Source: Lachnospiraceae bacterium
GTDB taxonomy: Bacteria > Bacillota > Clostridia > Lachnospirales > Lachnospiraceae
Assembly (NCBI GenBank): GCA_030524705.1
Contig: JAUNGD010000039.1
Location: 1-33,451, forward strand
DNA length: 33,451 nt
Direction: 5' to 3'
Within the stretch, counting starts at the first letter, position 1. Each line of letters opens with the position of its first letter. Made by a program: the position numbers and the translations under genes. Under the pieces are notes generated by a model that saw only the letters and a program-made list of their open reading frames with translations, was not told the DNA's origin and did not search any database. This document shows, in pieces, positions 8,088-15,346 of the stretch.

Positions 8088-9200
8088 ATGAAAAGGATGC
8101 CGGTATGGACGAAAAATTTATTGAGATGTGTTTTCTTTTTCGGCATTTTTCTGGTGATGCTCGTTACGGTATCATACATTCTGAGACCCTACAGCGGAGG
8201 CGCCAGCCGTAAGAACCTGTGCGGCTTTTATGCGGAAGAAGAGGATTCTCTGGATGTGGTATTTATCGGCTCCAGCGCGGTTTTTACCTACTGGGAGCCC
8301 ATGGAATTCTGGAAAAAATACGGCGTTACCTCCTATGATTTTGCGGTGGGGACGATGCCGCCGCAGACTGTGAAATACTGCCTGAAGGAGATTCAAAAAA
8401 CGCAGGATCCGGAACTGTATGTGATCGACCTGCGCACCTTCAACGCAGCGGAGGACGGGTACTATCTGGAGAAGGAAGTCATGAATATGGATCATGAGGT
8501 TCCGCTTCGGAATGTGACGGACAATGTAAAATATTCTCTGAACCGTTTTCAGATGATTGCAGACTGTGTCCCGGATACCTACGATAAGCTGTCGTATTAT
8601 CTAGATATTGTGAAGTATCATACAGAATGGCTTCGCCTGAAGGATAAGCAGTCGCTTTTGTTCGGACGGAACGAGACCCACGACAGTCTGAAAGGCTTTA
8701 AGCTGGTGAATGCAGTGAAGCCGGTGGAATTTAAGGATTACAGTGAAGTGGATTCCAAAAGAGAGCTTTCGGAAAGGCTGGAGGGAATTTTATATGACCT
8801 GCTGGATTACTGCAGGGAGGAAGACCTGCAGGTGCTGTTTCTGGTAAATAATTACTGCCAGTCGAAGAAGCATAAGGAAATGTACAATTATATGGAGGGC
8901 ATTATCACAGACTATGGATTTGGCTTCCTGAATACGAACGATTTTTATCAGGAGATAGGTGTTGATTTTTCCACTGATTATTATGACAAGTCCCATGTGA
9001 ATATTTATGGCGCAGATAAGTACACGGAATTTGTCGGAGAATATCTGATGGATCACTACAGCTTTGTGTCTAAGGCCGGTGAGCCGGAATATGCATCTTG
9101 GGACAAGGATTATGAAGTGTGGCTTCAGGAGACAAAGGAGCTGAAGGAAAGCATTCAGGCGAAGATAGACGCTGCGGAAAAGGAAACGGAGAATCCGTAA
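8088..9200 (+). CDS. DltD/SGNH-like membrane-anchored protein, MBOAT partner
   Basis: A 370-residue protein with one N-terminal membrane anchor (about residues 12-33) and a large extracytoplasmic domain. It has an SGNH-type block I, FIGSSAVF (Gly61-Ser62-Ser63), and a C-terminal DKSHVN block with Asp300 and His303, so the usual Ser-Asp-His set is present. Such proteins partner with MBOAT enzymes (DltD with DltB, AlgJ/AlgX with AlgI) and finish acyl transfer on the outer face. ATG 8088 follows GGAGGA (8074-8079) at 8 bases, 2 bp after the MBOAT stop. Sequence outside the motifs does not look like canonical DltD, so only the class is assigned. A short hairpin lies in the 63-bp gap before the next gene. 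Confidence 0.85.
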   Translation: MKRMPVWTKNLLRCVFFFGIFLVMLVTVSYILRPYSGGASRKNLCGFYAEEEDSLDVVFIGSSAVFTYWEPMEFWKKYGVTSYDFAVGTMPPQTVKYCLKEIQKTQDPELYVIDLRTFNAAEDGYYLEKEVMNMDHEVPLRNVTDNVKYSLNRFQMIADCVPDTYDKLSYYLDIVKYHTEWLRLKDKQSLLFGRNETHDSLKGFKLVNAVKPVEFKDYSEVDSKRELSERLEGILYDLLDYCREEDLQVLFLVNNYCQSKKHKEMYNYMEGIITDYGFGFLNTNDFYQEIGVDFSTDYYDKSHVNIYGADKYTEFVGEYLMDHYSFVSKAGEPEYASWDKDYEVWLQETKELKESIQAKIDAAEKETENP

Positions 9201-9215
9201 CGGAAGGCCGGGCCG

Positions 9216-9233
9216 CTTTATTTCGGAATAAAG
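9216..9233 (+). other. Short intergenic RNA hairpin in the operon
   Basis: A 7-bp perfect inverted repeat, CTTTATT then AATAAAG around a TCGG loop, lies in the 63-bp gap between the SGNH-like gene and the SDR gene. No T-run follows, so it is not a standard terminator. It could be a processing or stability element that lets the two halves of the operon differ in mRNA level. Significance is uncertain because the arms are AT-rich. Confidence 0.3.
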
Positions 9234-9263
9234 GGTTCGGGAAAGAAGAAAGAGGGAATGAAA

Positions 9264-10007
9264 ATGGAAGCAAGGTGGGCGTTGATCACAGGAAGCAGCC
9301 GGGGGATCGGCGCGGCAATCCTGGAGAAGTTTGCCGCAAACGGGTACCACATATTTGCACATGCAAGAAAATATTCGCAGGAATTTGAACAGCATCTTTT
9401 GGAGCTCGAAAAAGAATATGCGGTGGAGATAATTCCGGTTTATTTTGATATGACGGACAGCGAGGCGATGCAGAGGGAGATGCGGAAGCTGATTCAGGAA
9501 AGGAGGAAGCTTCATGTGCTGGTGAACAATGCCGGCGTGATCCATTCCGGGCTCTTCCAGATGACGGAAATGCAGACGATCCGGGATGTATTTGAGGTGA
9601 ATCTGTTTTCTGCTATGGAGCTGACACAGCTGGCGCTGAAAATGATGGTGCGCAAAAAAGGCGGCAGCATTGTGAATTTATCCTCCATAGGAGGACTGGA
9701 TCTAGGTATGGGGATGTGTGCCTACGGCGTTTCAAAGGCTGCCCTGGCAGCCTTTACAAAAACGTTGTCCTGTGAGCTTGGCTATTATGGAATCCGGGTC
9801 AACGCCGTGGCGCCGGGCTTTGTGGATACCCGGATGGGACAGTCCGAGGAGGTAAGAGCAGAACGGGAACGTCTGGAAAGCAAAAAAGGCCAGCTCTGCC
9901 GTCTGGCACAGCCGGAGGAGATTGCCAATACGGTATATTTCCTGACCTCCGGGCAGGCGTCTTACATCAACGGACAGGTGATCCGGATTGACGGCGGAAA
10001 TCAGTGA
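9264..10007 (+). CDS. Short-chain dehydrogenase/reductase (FabG-like)
   Basis: A 247-residue classical SDR. It has the N-terminal nucleotide-binding TGSSRGIG (residues 9-16), NNAG, and the catalytic Ser141, Tyr154 and Lys158 in the SSIGG...AYGVSK arrangement, followed by APGFVDT and a C-terminal YINGQVIRIDGG, so the fold is complete and probably active. ATG 9258 touches the Shine-Dalgarno sequence (AGAGGGA, 9251-9257); ATG 9264 has a proper 6-base gap and is preferred. FabG-like architecture suggests reduction of a 3-ketoacyl-carrier thioester or oxidation of the matching alcohol, fitting with the carrier protein and MaoC upstream. A sugar substrate (a keto-sugar intermediate) is also possible because the next genes make glycans. 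Confidence 0.88.
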   Translation: MEARWALITGSSRGIGAAILEKFAANGYHIFAHARKYSQEFEQHLLELEKEYAVEIIPVYFDMTDSEAMQREMRKLIQERRKLHVLVNNAGVIHSGLFQMTEMQTIRDVFEVNLFSAMELTQLALKMMVRKKGGSIVNLSSIGGLDLGMGMCAYGVSKAALAAFTKTLSCELGYYGIRVNAVAPGFVDTRMGQSEEVRAERERLESKKGQLCRLAQPEEIANTVYFLTSGQASYINGQVIRIDGGNQ

Positions 10008-10060
10008 CAGGGCAGACGGATGTACCGGAGTGCTTTTGAGGACAGAAGGAGTATGGACAA

Positions 10061-10984
10061 ATGAAAGTTTCGATTGTAATTCCCGTTTATTATAATGAGG
10101 ATAATCTCATTCCTCTGTATAAGGATATAAAAGAAAAATTTGTGGAAAAAATCAATTATGAATATGAGATTGTCATGGTAAACGACGGCTCCGGGGACAG
10201 AAGCTATGAGGTAATGAAATCCCTTGCGCAGCAGGATCCCAATATAAAGATTGTCAGCCTGTCCCGGAATTTCGGATCCCACGCGGCAATCCTGTGCGGA
10301 CTGGAAAAGTGTACCGGAGACTGTGCCGTTGTCAAGGCGGCAGACCTCCAGGAGCCTACGGAGCTGATCCTTCAGATGGTGGAGAGCTGGCAGCGCGGCA
10401 ATAACGTAGTATTGGCGGTGAGGAAGGACCGGAAAGAAGGCTTTGGCCAGAAGCTCTTTGCCAATACGTATTACTGGATGGTGAGGAAAGCAGCCCTGGC
10501 CAATATGCCGAAGGGCGGTTTTGACGTGTATCTGCTGGACCGCAAGGTGATCCAGGTGCTGTTGGCGCTGGATGAGCGGAACAGTGCCTTGACGGGACAG
10601 ATCCTGTGGAGCGGATTCCGCACAGAGGAAATTCCGTATGTACGCCTGGCCCGGGAGATTGGCACCAGTAAATGGACGCTCCGTAAGAAGGTAAAGCTGG
10701 TGGCGGATACGCTGTTTAGCTTTTCTACGCTGCCGATCACGCTGGTGACGACGATCGGGGCCGTATCCTTTTTTGGGGCAATTATCTGGGCCGTTTTTGT
10801 GCTGGTCTGCAAGCTGCTGGGAATGATCCCGGTCAGCGGCTGGACAACGCTGTTTATTTTTAACCTGTTCAGCTTCGGAGTGATCATGATTACTTTAGGA
10901 ATCCTGGGCGGTTACCTGTGGAGAACCTTTGACGCCTCCCGCAACAGGCCGACGTATATCGTGGAGGAAGAGAATGAGAAGTAG
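10061..10984 (+). CDS. GtrB/DPM1-like family 2 glycosyltransferase with C-terminal membrane segments
   Basis: A 307-residue GT-A enzyme with two C-terminal transmembrane segments (about residues 225-250 and 262-285), the layout of GtrB/ArnC/polyprenyl-phosphate sugar synthases, which move a sugar from a nucleotide donor to undecaprenyl phosphate at the inner face. The N-terminal SIVIPVYYNEDNL and VNDGSGD segments are typical. The metal-site motif usually read as DADLQ appears as AADLQEP (Ala93, Asp95, Gln97), so the first Asp is replaced while the second remains. Start ATG 10061 has a strong AGAAGGAG site. It overlaps the GT-C-like gene by 11 bp. With the GtrA homologue downstream, it suggests a lipid-linked side-chain sugar route. 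Confidence 0.88.
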   Translation: MKVSIVIPVYYNEDNLIPLYKDIKEKFVEKINYEYEIVMVNDGSGDRSYEVMKSLAQQDPNIKIVSLSRNFGSHAAILCGLEKCTGDCAVVKAADLQEPTELILQMVESWQRGNNVVLAVRKDRKEGFGQKLFANTYYWMVRKAALANMPKGGFDVYLLDRKVIQVLLALDERNSALTGQILWSGFRTEEIPYVRLAREIGTSKWTLRKKVKLVADTLFSFSTLPITLVTTIGAVSFFGAIIWAVFVLVCKLLGMIPVSGWTTLFIFNLFSFGVIMITLGILGGYLWRTFDASRNRPTYIVEEENEK

Positions 10985-12395
10985 TAATAAAAGAAATACA
11001 GTGCTGACGGCAGCCGGACTGACGCTGTTTGTTTTTGTACTGATTATGTGGGTGGATAACACCAGCTTTCCCTATGATTCCGGGCAATACTGGAAGCTTG
11101 GAAAAAGCTTTTTTGATGAGGATGGACATTTTTCACTGCTGTCTTATCCGCAGCACATCAGGGGCTATTTCTTCCCTCTGTTGATCGGACTGTGCCGGCA
11201 GATCGGGGCCGGGCTGTTCGGAAACCGGTACGTGGTCTATCGGTTTGTAATCAGTCTGGTTACGGTGCTGATGATCACTGTGATCCTGCCGGGGATACTG
11301 GAAGTGAAAACAGGGACCCGCCGGTGGATGGCCGGCAGTGCGGCAGGCGTGGCGGTATTTTTGCTCTTCTGGAAGGATATGCTGATCTATCCGCTGTCGG
11401 ATGTACCGGCGCTGGCAATGTACCTGTCTGTGATATTGATTTTGAAAAAGATTTTTCGAACTCCGAAAAAAGGGAAAAAGAATTTTCTGCTCTGCGGGGC
11501 GCTGTCTGTTCTGGCAGGAGCTCTGGCTTATGGGGCATACAATACCAGAAGCGTATACATGATCCCTCTTTTCATTACGATGCTGATCTGGGTGATTTTT
11601 GTGGTTGCCGGAAAGCAGACGAAAAAGCTGCTCTGCATTCTGGGAATTGTGCTGGGAACCGCGGTCTTTGCGTATCCGCAGACGGTCATCAATCAGAATA
11701 CCTTCGGGGTTTCCTCGCCGATGCTTCAGAACAATCTTTTTGTGTATCAGCTGAAGTGGGGCGTCCGCATGCCTCGTTTTGAGACCTATATTGGAGATAA
11801 GGCCCAGTATCCGAAGGCGAAGGCGGAGTTTGTCAGTGAGCTGGGCGAAAATCTACTGAAGGAAAACGAGATCGAGAGCATCGGAGATTTTGTGAAATGC
11901 ATGCTTACGCATCCCTTCGAGGCGTGCGCGATCTATTTTGAACATTGCGTCAGCGGCATCACGATGTTTTACAACGATGTGTACGTCAATGATATCCGGG
12001 TCGGGAAGAAGCTGTTTGGGCTTAACTGTCTGCTGTATCTTATGGCGCTGGCCGGATTGATGGCATTTGGGGCGAGAAAGAAAAAGCAGAATCTGCTGCA
12101 GAAGCTCCTGACTCTGTTTGTGATTGCCGTGCCGGCAATTCTTGCGATGCCCGGAGCGCTGGAGGTTCGTTTTTTCCTTCCGGTTTATCTGCTGGTATAC
12201 TGTTATGTGTTTATGATTATGGATTATCGGGAGATATGGAGGTTTATCAGGGAGCATTGGCTGGTAACAGGCATGACCCTGGTGCTGGCGGCCCTGATCT
12301 GGGCTTCAGCGGCAGGTCATTTGCTGACTGAGCTGCAGTATGCAGACCTTGATTTCAGCGGAAATGTGTATTTGAGTGAAGTGACAGAGGATTGA
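10974..12395 (+). CDS. Polytopic membrane protein, probable GT-C glycosyltransferase
   Basis: A 473-residue protein with roughly ten hydrophobic segments and an acidic motif in the first outer loop, PYDSGQYW (Asp35), as in GT39/ArnT-like lipid-phosphate-sugar dependent transferases. I cannot assign a named family from sequence alone. The frame opens at 10929, but ATG 10974 is preceded by GGAGGA with a 5-base gap and starts a normal basic N-terminus before the first membrane helix, so it is chosen. It overlaps the GtrB-like gene by 11 bp, implying coupled expression. The inferred role is to transfer the sugar from the undecaprenyl-phosphate donor made by that enzyme to a polymer or protein outside the membrane. 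Confidence 0.75.
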   Translation: MRSSNKRNTVLTAAGLTLFVFVLIMWVDNTSFPYDSGQYWKLGKSFFDEDGHFSLLSYPQHIRGYFFPLLIGLCRQIGAGLFGNRYVVYRFVISLVTVLMITVILPGILEVKTGTRRWMAGSAAGVAVFLLFWKDMLIYPLSDVPALAMYLSVILILKKIFRTPKKGKKNFLLCGALSVLAGALAYGAYNTRSVYMIPLFITMLIWVIFVVAGKQTKKLLCILGIVLGTAVFAYPQTVINQNTFGVSSPMLQNNLFVYQLKWGVRMPRFETYIGDKAQYPKAKAEFVSELGENLLKENEIESIGDFVKCMLTHPFEACAIYFEHCVSGITMFYNDVYVNDIRVGKKLFGLNCLLYLMALAGLMAFGARKKKQNLLQKLLTLFVIAVPAILAMPGALEVRFFLPVYLLVYCYVFMIMDYREIWRFIREHWLVTGMTLVLAALIWASAAGHLLTELQYADLDFSGNVYLSEVTED

Positions 12396-12412
12396 TAGTG
12401 GGAGGTGTTTGG

Positions 12413-12841
12413 ATGATAGATCGTGATTCCGTCCGTATGTTGGAATTTCCGCAGCGGGGCGATGAAAGAGGCCATCTTGTGATCGTAGAGGGAAATCAGG
12501 ATATCCCCTTTGAGATAAAAAGGATTTTTTATATTTATGGTTCTGATGATACTGTGGTGCGGGGACAGCATGCAAACCTGCGGAGTGAATTTGTGCTGAT
12601 CAACGTGGCAGGAAGAAGCAAGGTCAGGGTAGATGACGGTCTCGGCAATGAGGCGGTGTTCCATCTGAACCGGCCGCATACCGGAATCTATCTTCCCAAA
12701 ATGGTATGGAAGGATATGTATGATTTCAGCGAGGATTCTGTGCTGCTTGTTCTTTCAAGCGAGCATTACGATCCGGATGAGTATATTCGGAGCTATGAAG
12801 AATTTGAGCGTCTGATGAGAGAAAAAGCAAATAAAAGCTGA
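12413..12841 (+). CDS. FdtA/QdtA-type dTDP-4-keto-6-deoxyhexose 3,4-ketoisomerase (WxcM-like cupin)
   Basis: A 142-residue cupin. FdtA/QdtA enzymes convert dTDP-4-keto-6-deoxyglucose to the 3-keto isomer for making 3-amino-3,6-dideoxy sugars (Fuc3N or Qui3N). Family features are DERGHLVIVEG near residue 18, IPFEIKRIFYIYG (31-43) and RGQHAN with Arg50 and His53. The family motif is commonly RGxHAH; here the second His is Asn55. ATG 12413 follows GGAGG at 7 bases; an in-frame TTG at 12392 is less likely. The aminotransferase gene that would use its product starts 52 bp downstream. FdtA versus QdtA stereochemistry cannot be decided by eye. Confidence 0.85.
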   Translation: MIDRDSVRMLEFPQRGDERGHLVIVEGNQDIPFEIKRIFYIYGSDDTVVRGQHANLRSEFVLINVAGRSKVRVDDGLGNEAVFHLNRPHTGIYLPKMVWKDMYDFSEDSVLLVLSSEHYDPDEYIRSYEEFERLMREKANKS

Positions 12842-12893
12842 CGGATGAACAGGAGTCTGGGTCTGTCAGAGACAGGCAGGAGGGAAGAGAAAA

Positions 12894-13994
12894 ATGAAGA
12901 TAATGCCGAACCGCATGGACCGCGGTTTTGAAATGTTTCAGCAGGAATTTGAAGAGAAGGCTCTGGAGGTACTGCGCTCCGGCTGGTATGTGCTGGGAAA
13001 TGAGGTCCGTTCCTTTGAGGAAGAGTTTGCAGGCTATCTCGGGGCAAAGCACTGTGTCGGTCTGGCCAGCGGGCTGGATGCATTGTGGATCGCATTCCGT
13101 ATTCTGAATATCGGCGAGGGTGATGAAGTTATTGTTCAGGGGAATACCTACATAGCCAGTGTTATGGGGATTACGATCAACGGAGCTACGCCTGTATTTG
13201 TTGAGCCGGATGAATTTTATAATATTGACGCCTCTAAAATAGAGGAGAAGATCACGGAGCGGACCAAAGCTATTCTGGTCGTGCATCTGTATGGACAGGC
13301 GTCCAACATGGCGCCTATTGCAGCGCTGGCCCGCAAATACGGGCTTCGTCTTGTGGAGGACTGTGCCCAGTCTCATGGCGCATGCTTTGACGGACAGATG
13401 ACAGGGGTATTCGGGGACATCGGATGCTTTTCCTTTTATCCCTCCAAAAACCTGGGAGCCTTCGGCGATGGGGGGGCCATCGTGACGAACGATGATAAAA
13501 TCGCTGAGGATGTCAGGGTATTCCGGAACTACGGCAGTGAAAAGCGCTACTACAATAAGGTCGTTGGCGCGAATTCCAGGCTGGACGAGCTGCAGGCGGC
13601 GCTGCTTCGGGTAAGGCTTTCGCATCTGAAGGAGCTGACGCAGGAAAGAGAACGGCTCTGTGGAAATTACCTGCAGGGGATCGAGAATCCGTTGATCCGG
13701 CTTCCGGGAATACGGGAGGGCGCAACCTCTGTATGGCATCAGTTTGTGGTCCGCTGTACAGAAAGAGAGGCGCTGATCAAATACCTGAATGAAAAAGAGA
13801 TAGGAACGATTATTCATTATCCGATTCCTCCGCATTTGTCAGAAGCGTATCAGTACCTGGGGATGCCCAGAGGAAGCCTTCCGGTCACAGAGCGCCTGGC
13901 GGACGAGGTGCTGTCGATTCCTTTGTATAACGGTATGACAGATGAGGAACAGGATTATGTGATACAGGCTCTGAATGCTTTTCCCGGTGCCTGA
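12894..13994 (+). CDS. DegT/DnrJ/EryC1/StrS sugar aminotransferase (FdtB/QdtB-like)
   Basis: A 366-residue PLP enzyme that aminates keto-sugars. The PLP lysine is Lys185 in FYPSKNLGAFGDGG, and the cofactor-binding Asp156 and Gln159 are in VEDCAQSHG. NTYIASV and the GLASGLDAL phosphate-binding turn are present. Length and motifs match FdtB/QdtB/DesV-type 3-aminotransferases, and adjacency to the 3,4-ketoisomerase makes a 3-amino-3,6-dideoxyhexose product likely. Start ATG 12894 follows AGGAGGG; a small CTGTC/GACAG hairpin (12863-12875) precedes it. The RmlA and RmlB steps that supply the 4-keto substrate are not in the window. Confidence 0.92.
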   Translation: MKIMPNRMDRGFEMFQQEFEEKALEVLRSGWYVLGNEVRSFEEEFAGYLGAKHCVGLASGLDALWIAFRILNIGEGDEVIVQGNTYIASVMGITINGATPVFVEPDEFYNIDASKIEEKITERTKAILVVHLYGQASNMAPIAALARKYGLRLVEDCAQSHGACFDGQMTGVFGDIGCFSFYPSKNLGAFGDGGAIVTNDDKIAEDVRVFRNYGSEKRYYNKVVGANSRLDELQAALLRVRLSHLKELTQERERLCGNYLQGIENPLIRLPGIREGATSVWHQFVVRCTEREALIKYLNEKEIGTIIHYPIPPHLSEAYQYLGMPRGSLPVTERLADEVLSIPLYNGMTDEEQDYVIQALNAFPGA

Positions 13995-14045
13995 CAGAGG
14001 CATGGGGGCAAAAGATAAATTTGTCAGAAAAGGAAAGGACTTAGT

Positions 14046-14525
14046 ATGGGGACTAAATTGTGGGACTGGCTGGAACGGACGCTGAGATTTCTCCTGATAC
14101 GGGTGCTGCATCTTTCTTTTTTGGAGAGAAGCTGGGATGGGCTGATGCAGTTTGTAAAATTCGGACTGGTGGGAGTTTCCAATACTCTGATCATGTATGT
14201 CGTGTATCTGGCAGGGCTGGGACTGGGGCTGCACTACGTTGCGGCGAATGTAATCGGCTTTCTGGTCAGCGTCATAAATGCTTTTTACTGGAACAACCGT
14301 TATGTTTTTGTCCTGGAGGACGGTCAGAGCAGGAATCTGTGGCGCAGCTTCTGCAAAACCTTCCTGTCGTACGCGGGGACGGGACTTGTCCTCAATAATA
14401 TTCTGCTGTATGTGCAGGTGGATCTTCTGCATATTTCGGAAATTATTGCACCGCTTGTCAATCTTGTGGTTACGATTCCGCTGAATTTCCTGCTGAATAA
14501 GCTGTGGGCTTTTCGGAAAGAATGA
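14046..14525 (+). CDS. GtrA-like membrane protein (putative lipid-linked sugar flippase)
   Basis: A 159-residue, four-helix membrane protein of the GtrA/DPMS family. Recognisable family signatures are FVKFGLVGVSNT (about residues 36-47), NAFYWNNRYVF (78-88) and IPLNFLLNKLWAF (144-156). Membrane segments lie near residues 40-60, 64-83, 104-124 and 131-152. GtrA proteins are thought to flip undecaprenyl-phosphate sugars made by GtrB to the outer face. It is separated from the GtrB-like gene by the GT-C, ketoisomerase and aminotransferase genes but lies in the same run, so a three-component GtrABC-type route is plausible. ATG 14046 follows AAGGAC; no other start improves on it. Confidence 0.88.
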   Translation: MGTKLWDWLERTLRFLLIRVLHLSFLERSWDGLMQFVKFGLVGVSNTLIMYVVYLAGLGLGLHYVAANVIGFLVSVINAFYWNNRYVFVLEDGQSRNLWRSFCKTFLSYAGTGLVLNNILLYVQVDLLHISEIIAPLVNLVVTIPLNFLLNKLWAFRKE

Positions 14526-14579
14526 CAGGCAGGCGGTAGTACGGGAAGAAGGAAAAATCACAAGGATGGAGAGAAAAGA

Positions 14580-15155
14580 ATGAAGCATTCATACAGTGCC
14601 GGCGTGCAGAATGTAAGGCTGCGTCCGCTGGAAGAAAGAGATATTGAATCCCTGCGCATTTGGAGAAACGATCCGGAAAAGACGGCGTTTCTCAGGAGGA
14701 TCGGTGAGATCACTCCTGATATGCAGAAAAAATGGTTTGAAGCGTATCTGGAAAATCCGGATGAAATAACCTTTGCCATTGAAGAGACTCAGGAGCTACA
14801 CCGCCTTGTCGGCAGTGTGGCATTGTATAATTTTAAAGATGGGGCGGCGGAAGCAGGCAAGATTCAGATTGGCGACGACGAGGCGCACGGCCGGGGAATC
14901 GCAGCGAAGAGTATGGCGCTGGCTGCCTGTATCGGTTTCCATTATTTCGGTTTGGAAAAGATTGCCGCGTCTGTTCATCAGGAAAATGCGGCGGCATATC
15001 GCAGCTATCTTAAAATCGGCTTTCGTGCGGTCGGCAGCCATGAGGCTCCTATGGGAGGGAGAGAGGATGAACTGGAGCTTACTGTGCGGCAGCTCCGGGG
15101 AGCTGTGGACTACTTACAGGAAATATATTTTTATTCTGGTACAGAGCCGGAGTAG
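14580..15155 (+). CDS. GNAT family N-acyltransferase (RimJ/RimL-like), probable amino-sugar acylase
   Basis: A 191-residue GNAT protein. The N-terminus VRLRPLEERD and RIWRNDPE is typical of RimJ/RimL-type members, and the acetyl-CoA pyrophosphate-binding loop is HGRGIAA (His103-Ala109). The C-terminal YLKIGFRAVG segment corresponds to the usual beta6/7 region. Because it closes a run with a ketoisomerase and a 3-aminotransferase, the natural reading is N-acetylation of the new amino sugar. That role is filled by a hexapeptide enzyme (FdtC/QdtC) in the described pathways, so this would be a family substitution. The acyl donor might be acetyl-CoA or, speculatively, the cluster's own carrier-bound group. 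Start ATG 14580 is preceded by GGAGAG. Confidence 0.82.
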   Translation: MKHSYSAGVQNVRLRPLEERDIESLRIWRNDPEKTAFLRRIGEITPDMQKKWFEAYLENPDEITFAIEETQELHRLVGSVALYNFKDGAAEAGKIQIGDDEAHGRGIAAKSMALAACIGFHYFGLEKIAASVHQENAAAYRSYLKIGFRAVGSHEAPMGGREDELELTVRQLRGAVDYLQEIYFYSGTEPE

Positions 15156-15246
15156 AAGGCGGAGAGCCTGGAATATTTAGTCTTCCGGATTCGGAGGAGC
15201 ATACAAAATATAGTAGAATTTGAGGAAAATATGAGGTGATTCGTCA

Positions 15247-15275
15247 TTGACACGGCATGGTGATTCTGATAAGAT
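15247..15275 (+). promoter_or_regulatory. Strong candidate sigma-A promoter with extended -10
   Basis: TTGACA at 15247-15252, a 17-bp spacer and TAAGAT at 15270-15275, with TG at 15267-15268 forming an extended -10. It lies in the 191-bp gap after the GNAT gene, about 70 bp before the large membrane protein gene. That gap is AT-rich and shows no gene and no clear terminator. Confidence 0.65.
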
Positions 15276-15346
15276 ATTTATACCAGTTTATACATATTTT
15301 ATAAAATTGGGAAATGAAAATTTAATATGGTTGATAGGAGAGCGCA

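Noticed and set aside
4080-9200. Ordinary dlt operon (D-alanylation)
   Set aside because: No DltA adenylation enzyme is present; the first gene is FkbH-like and a MaoC gene is inserted, so only the logic is shared.
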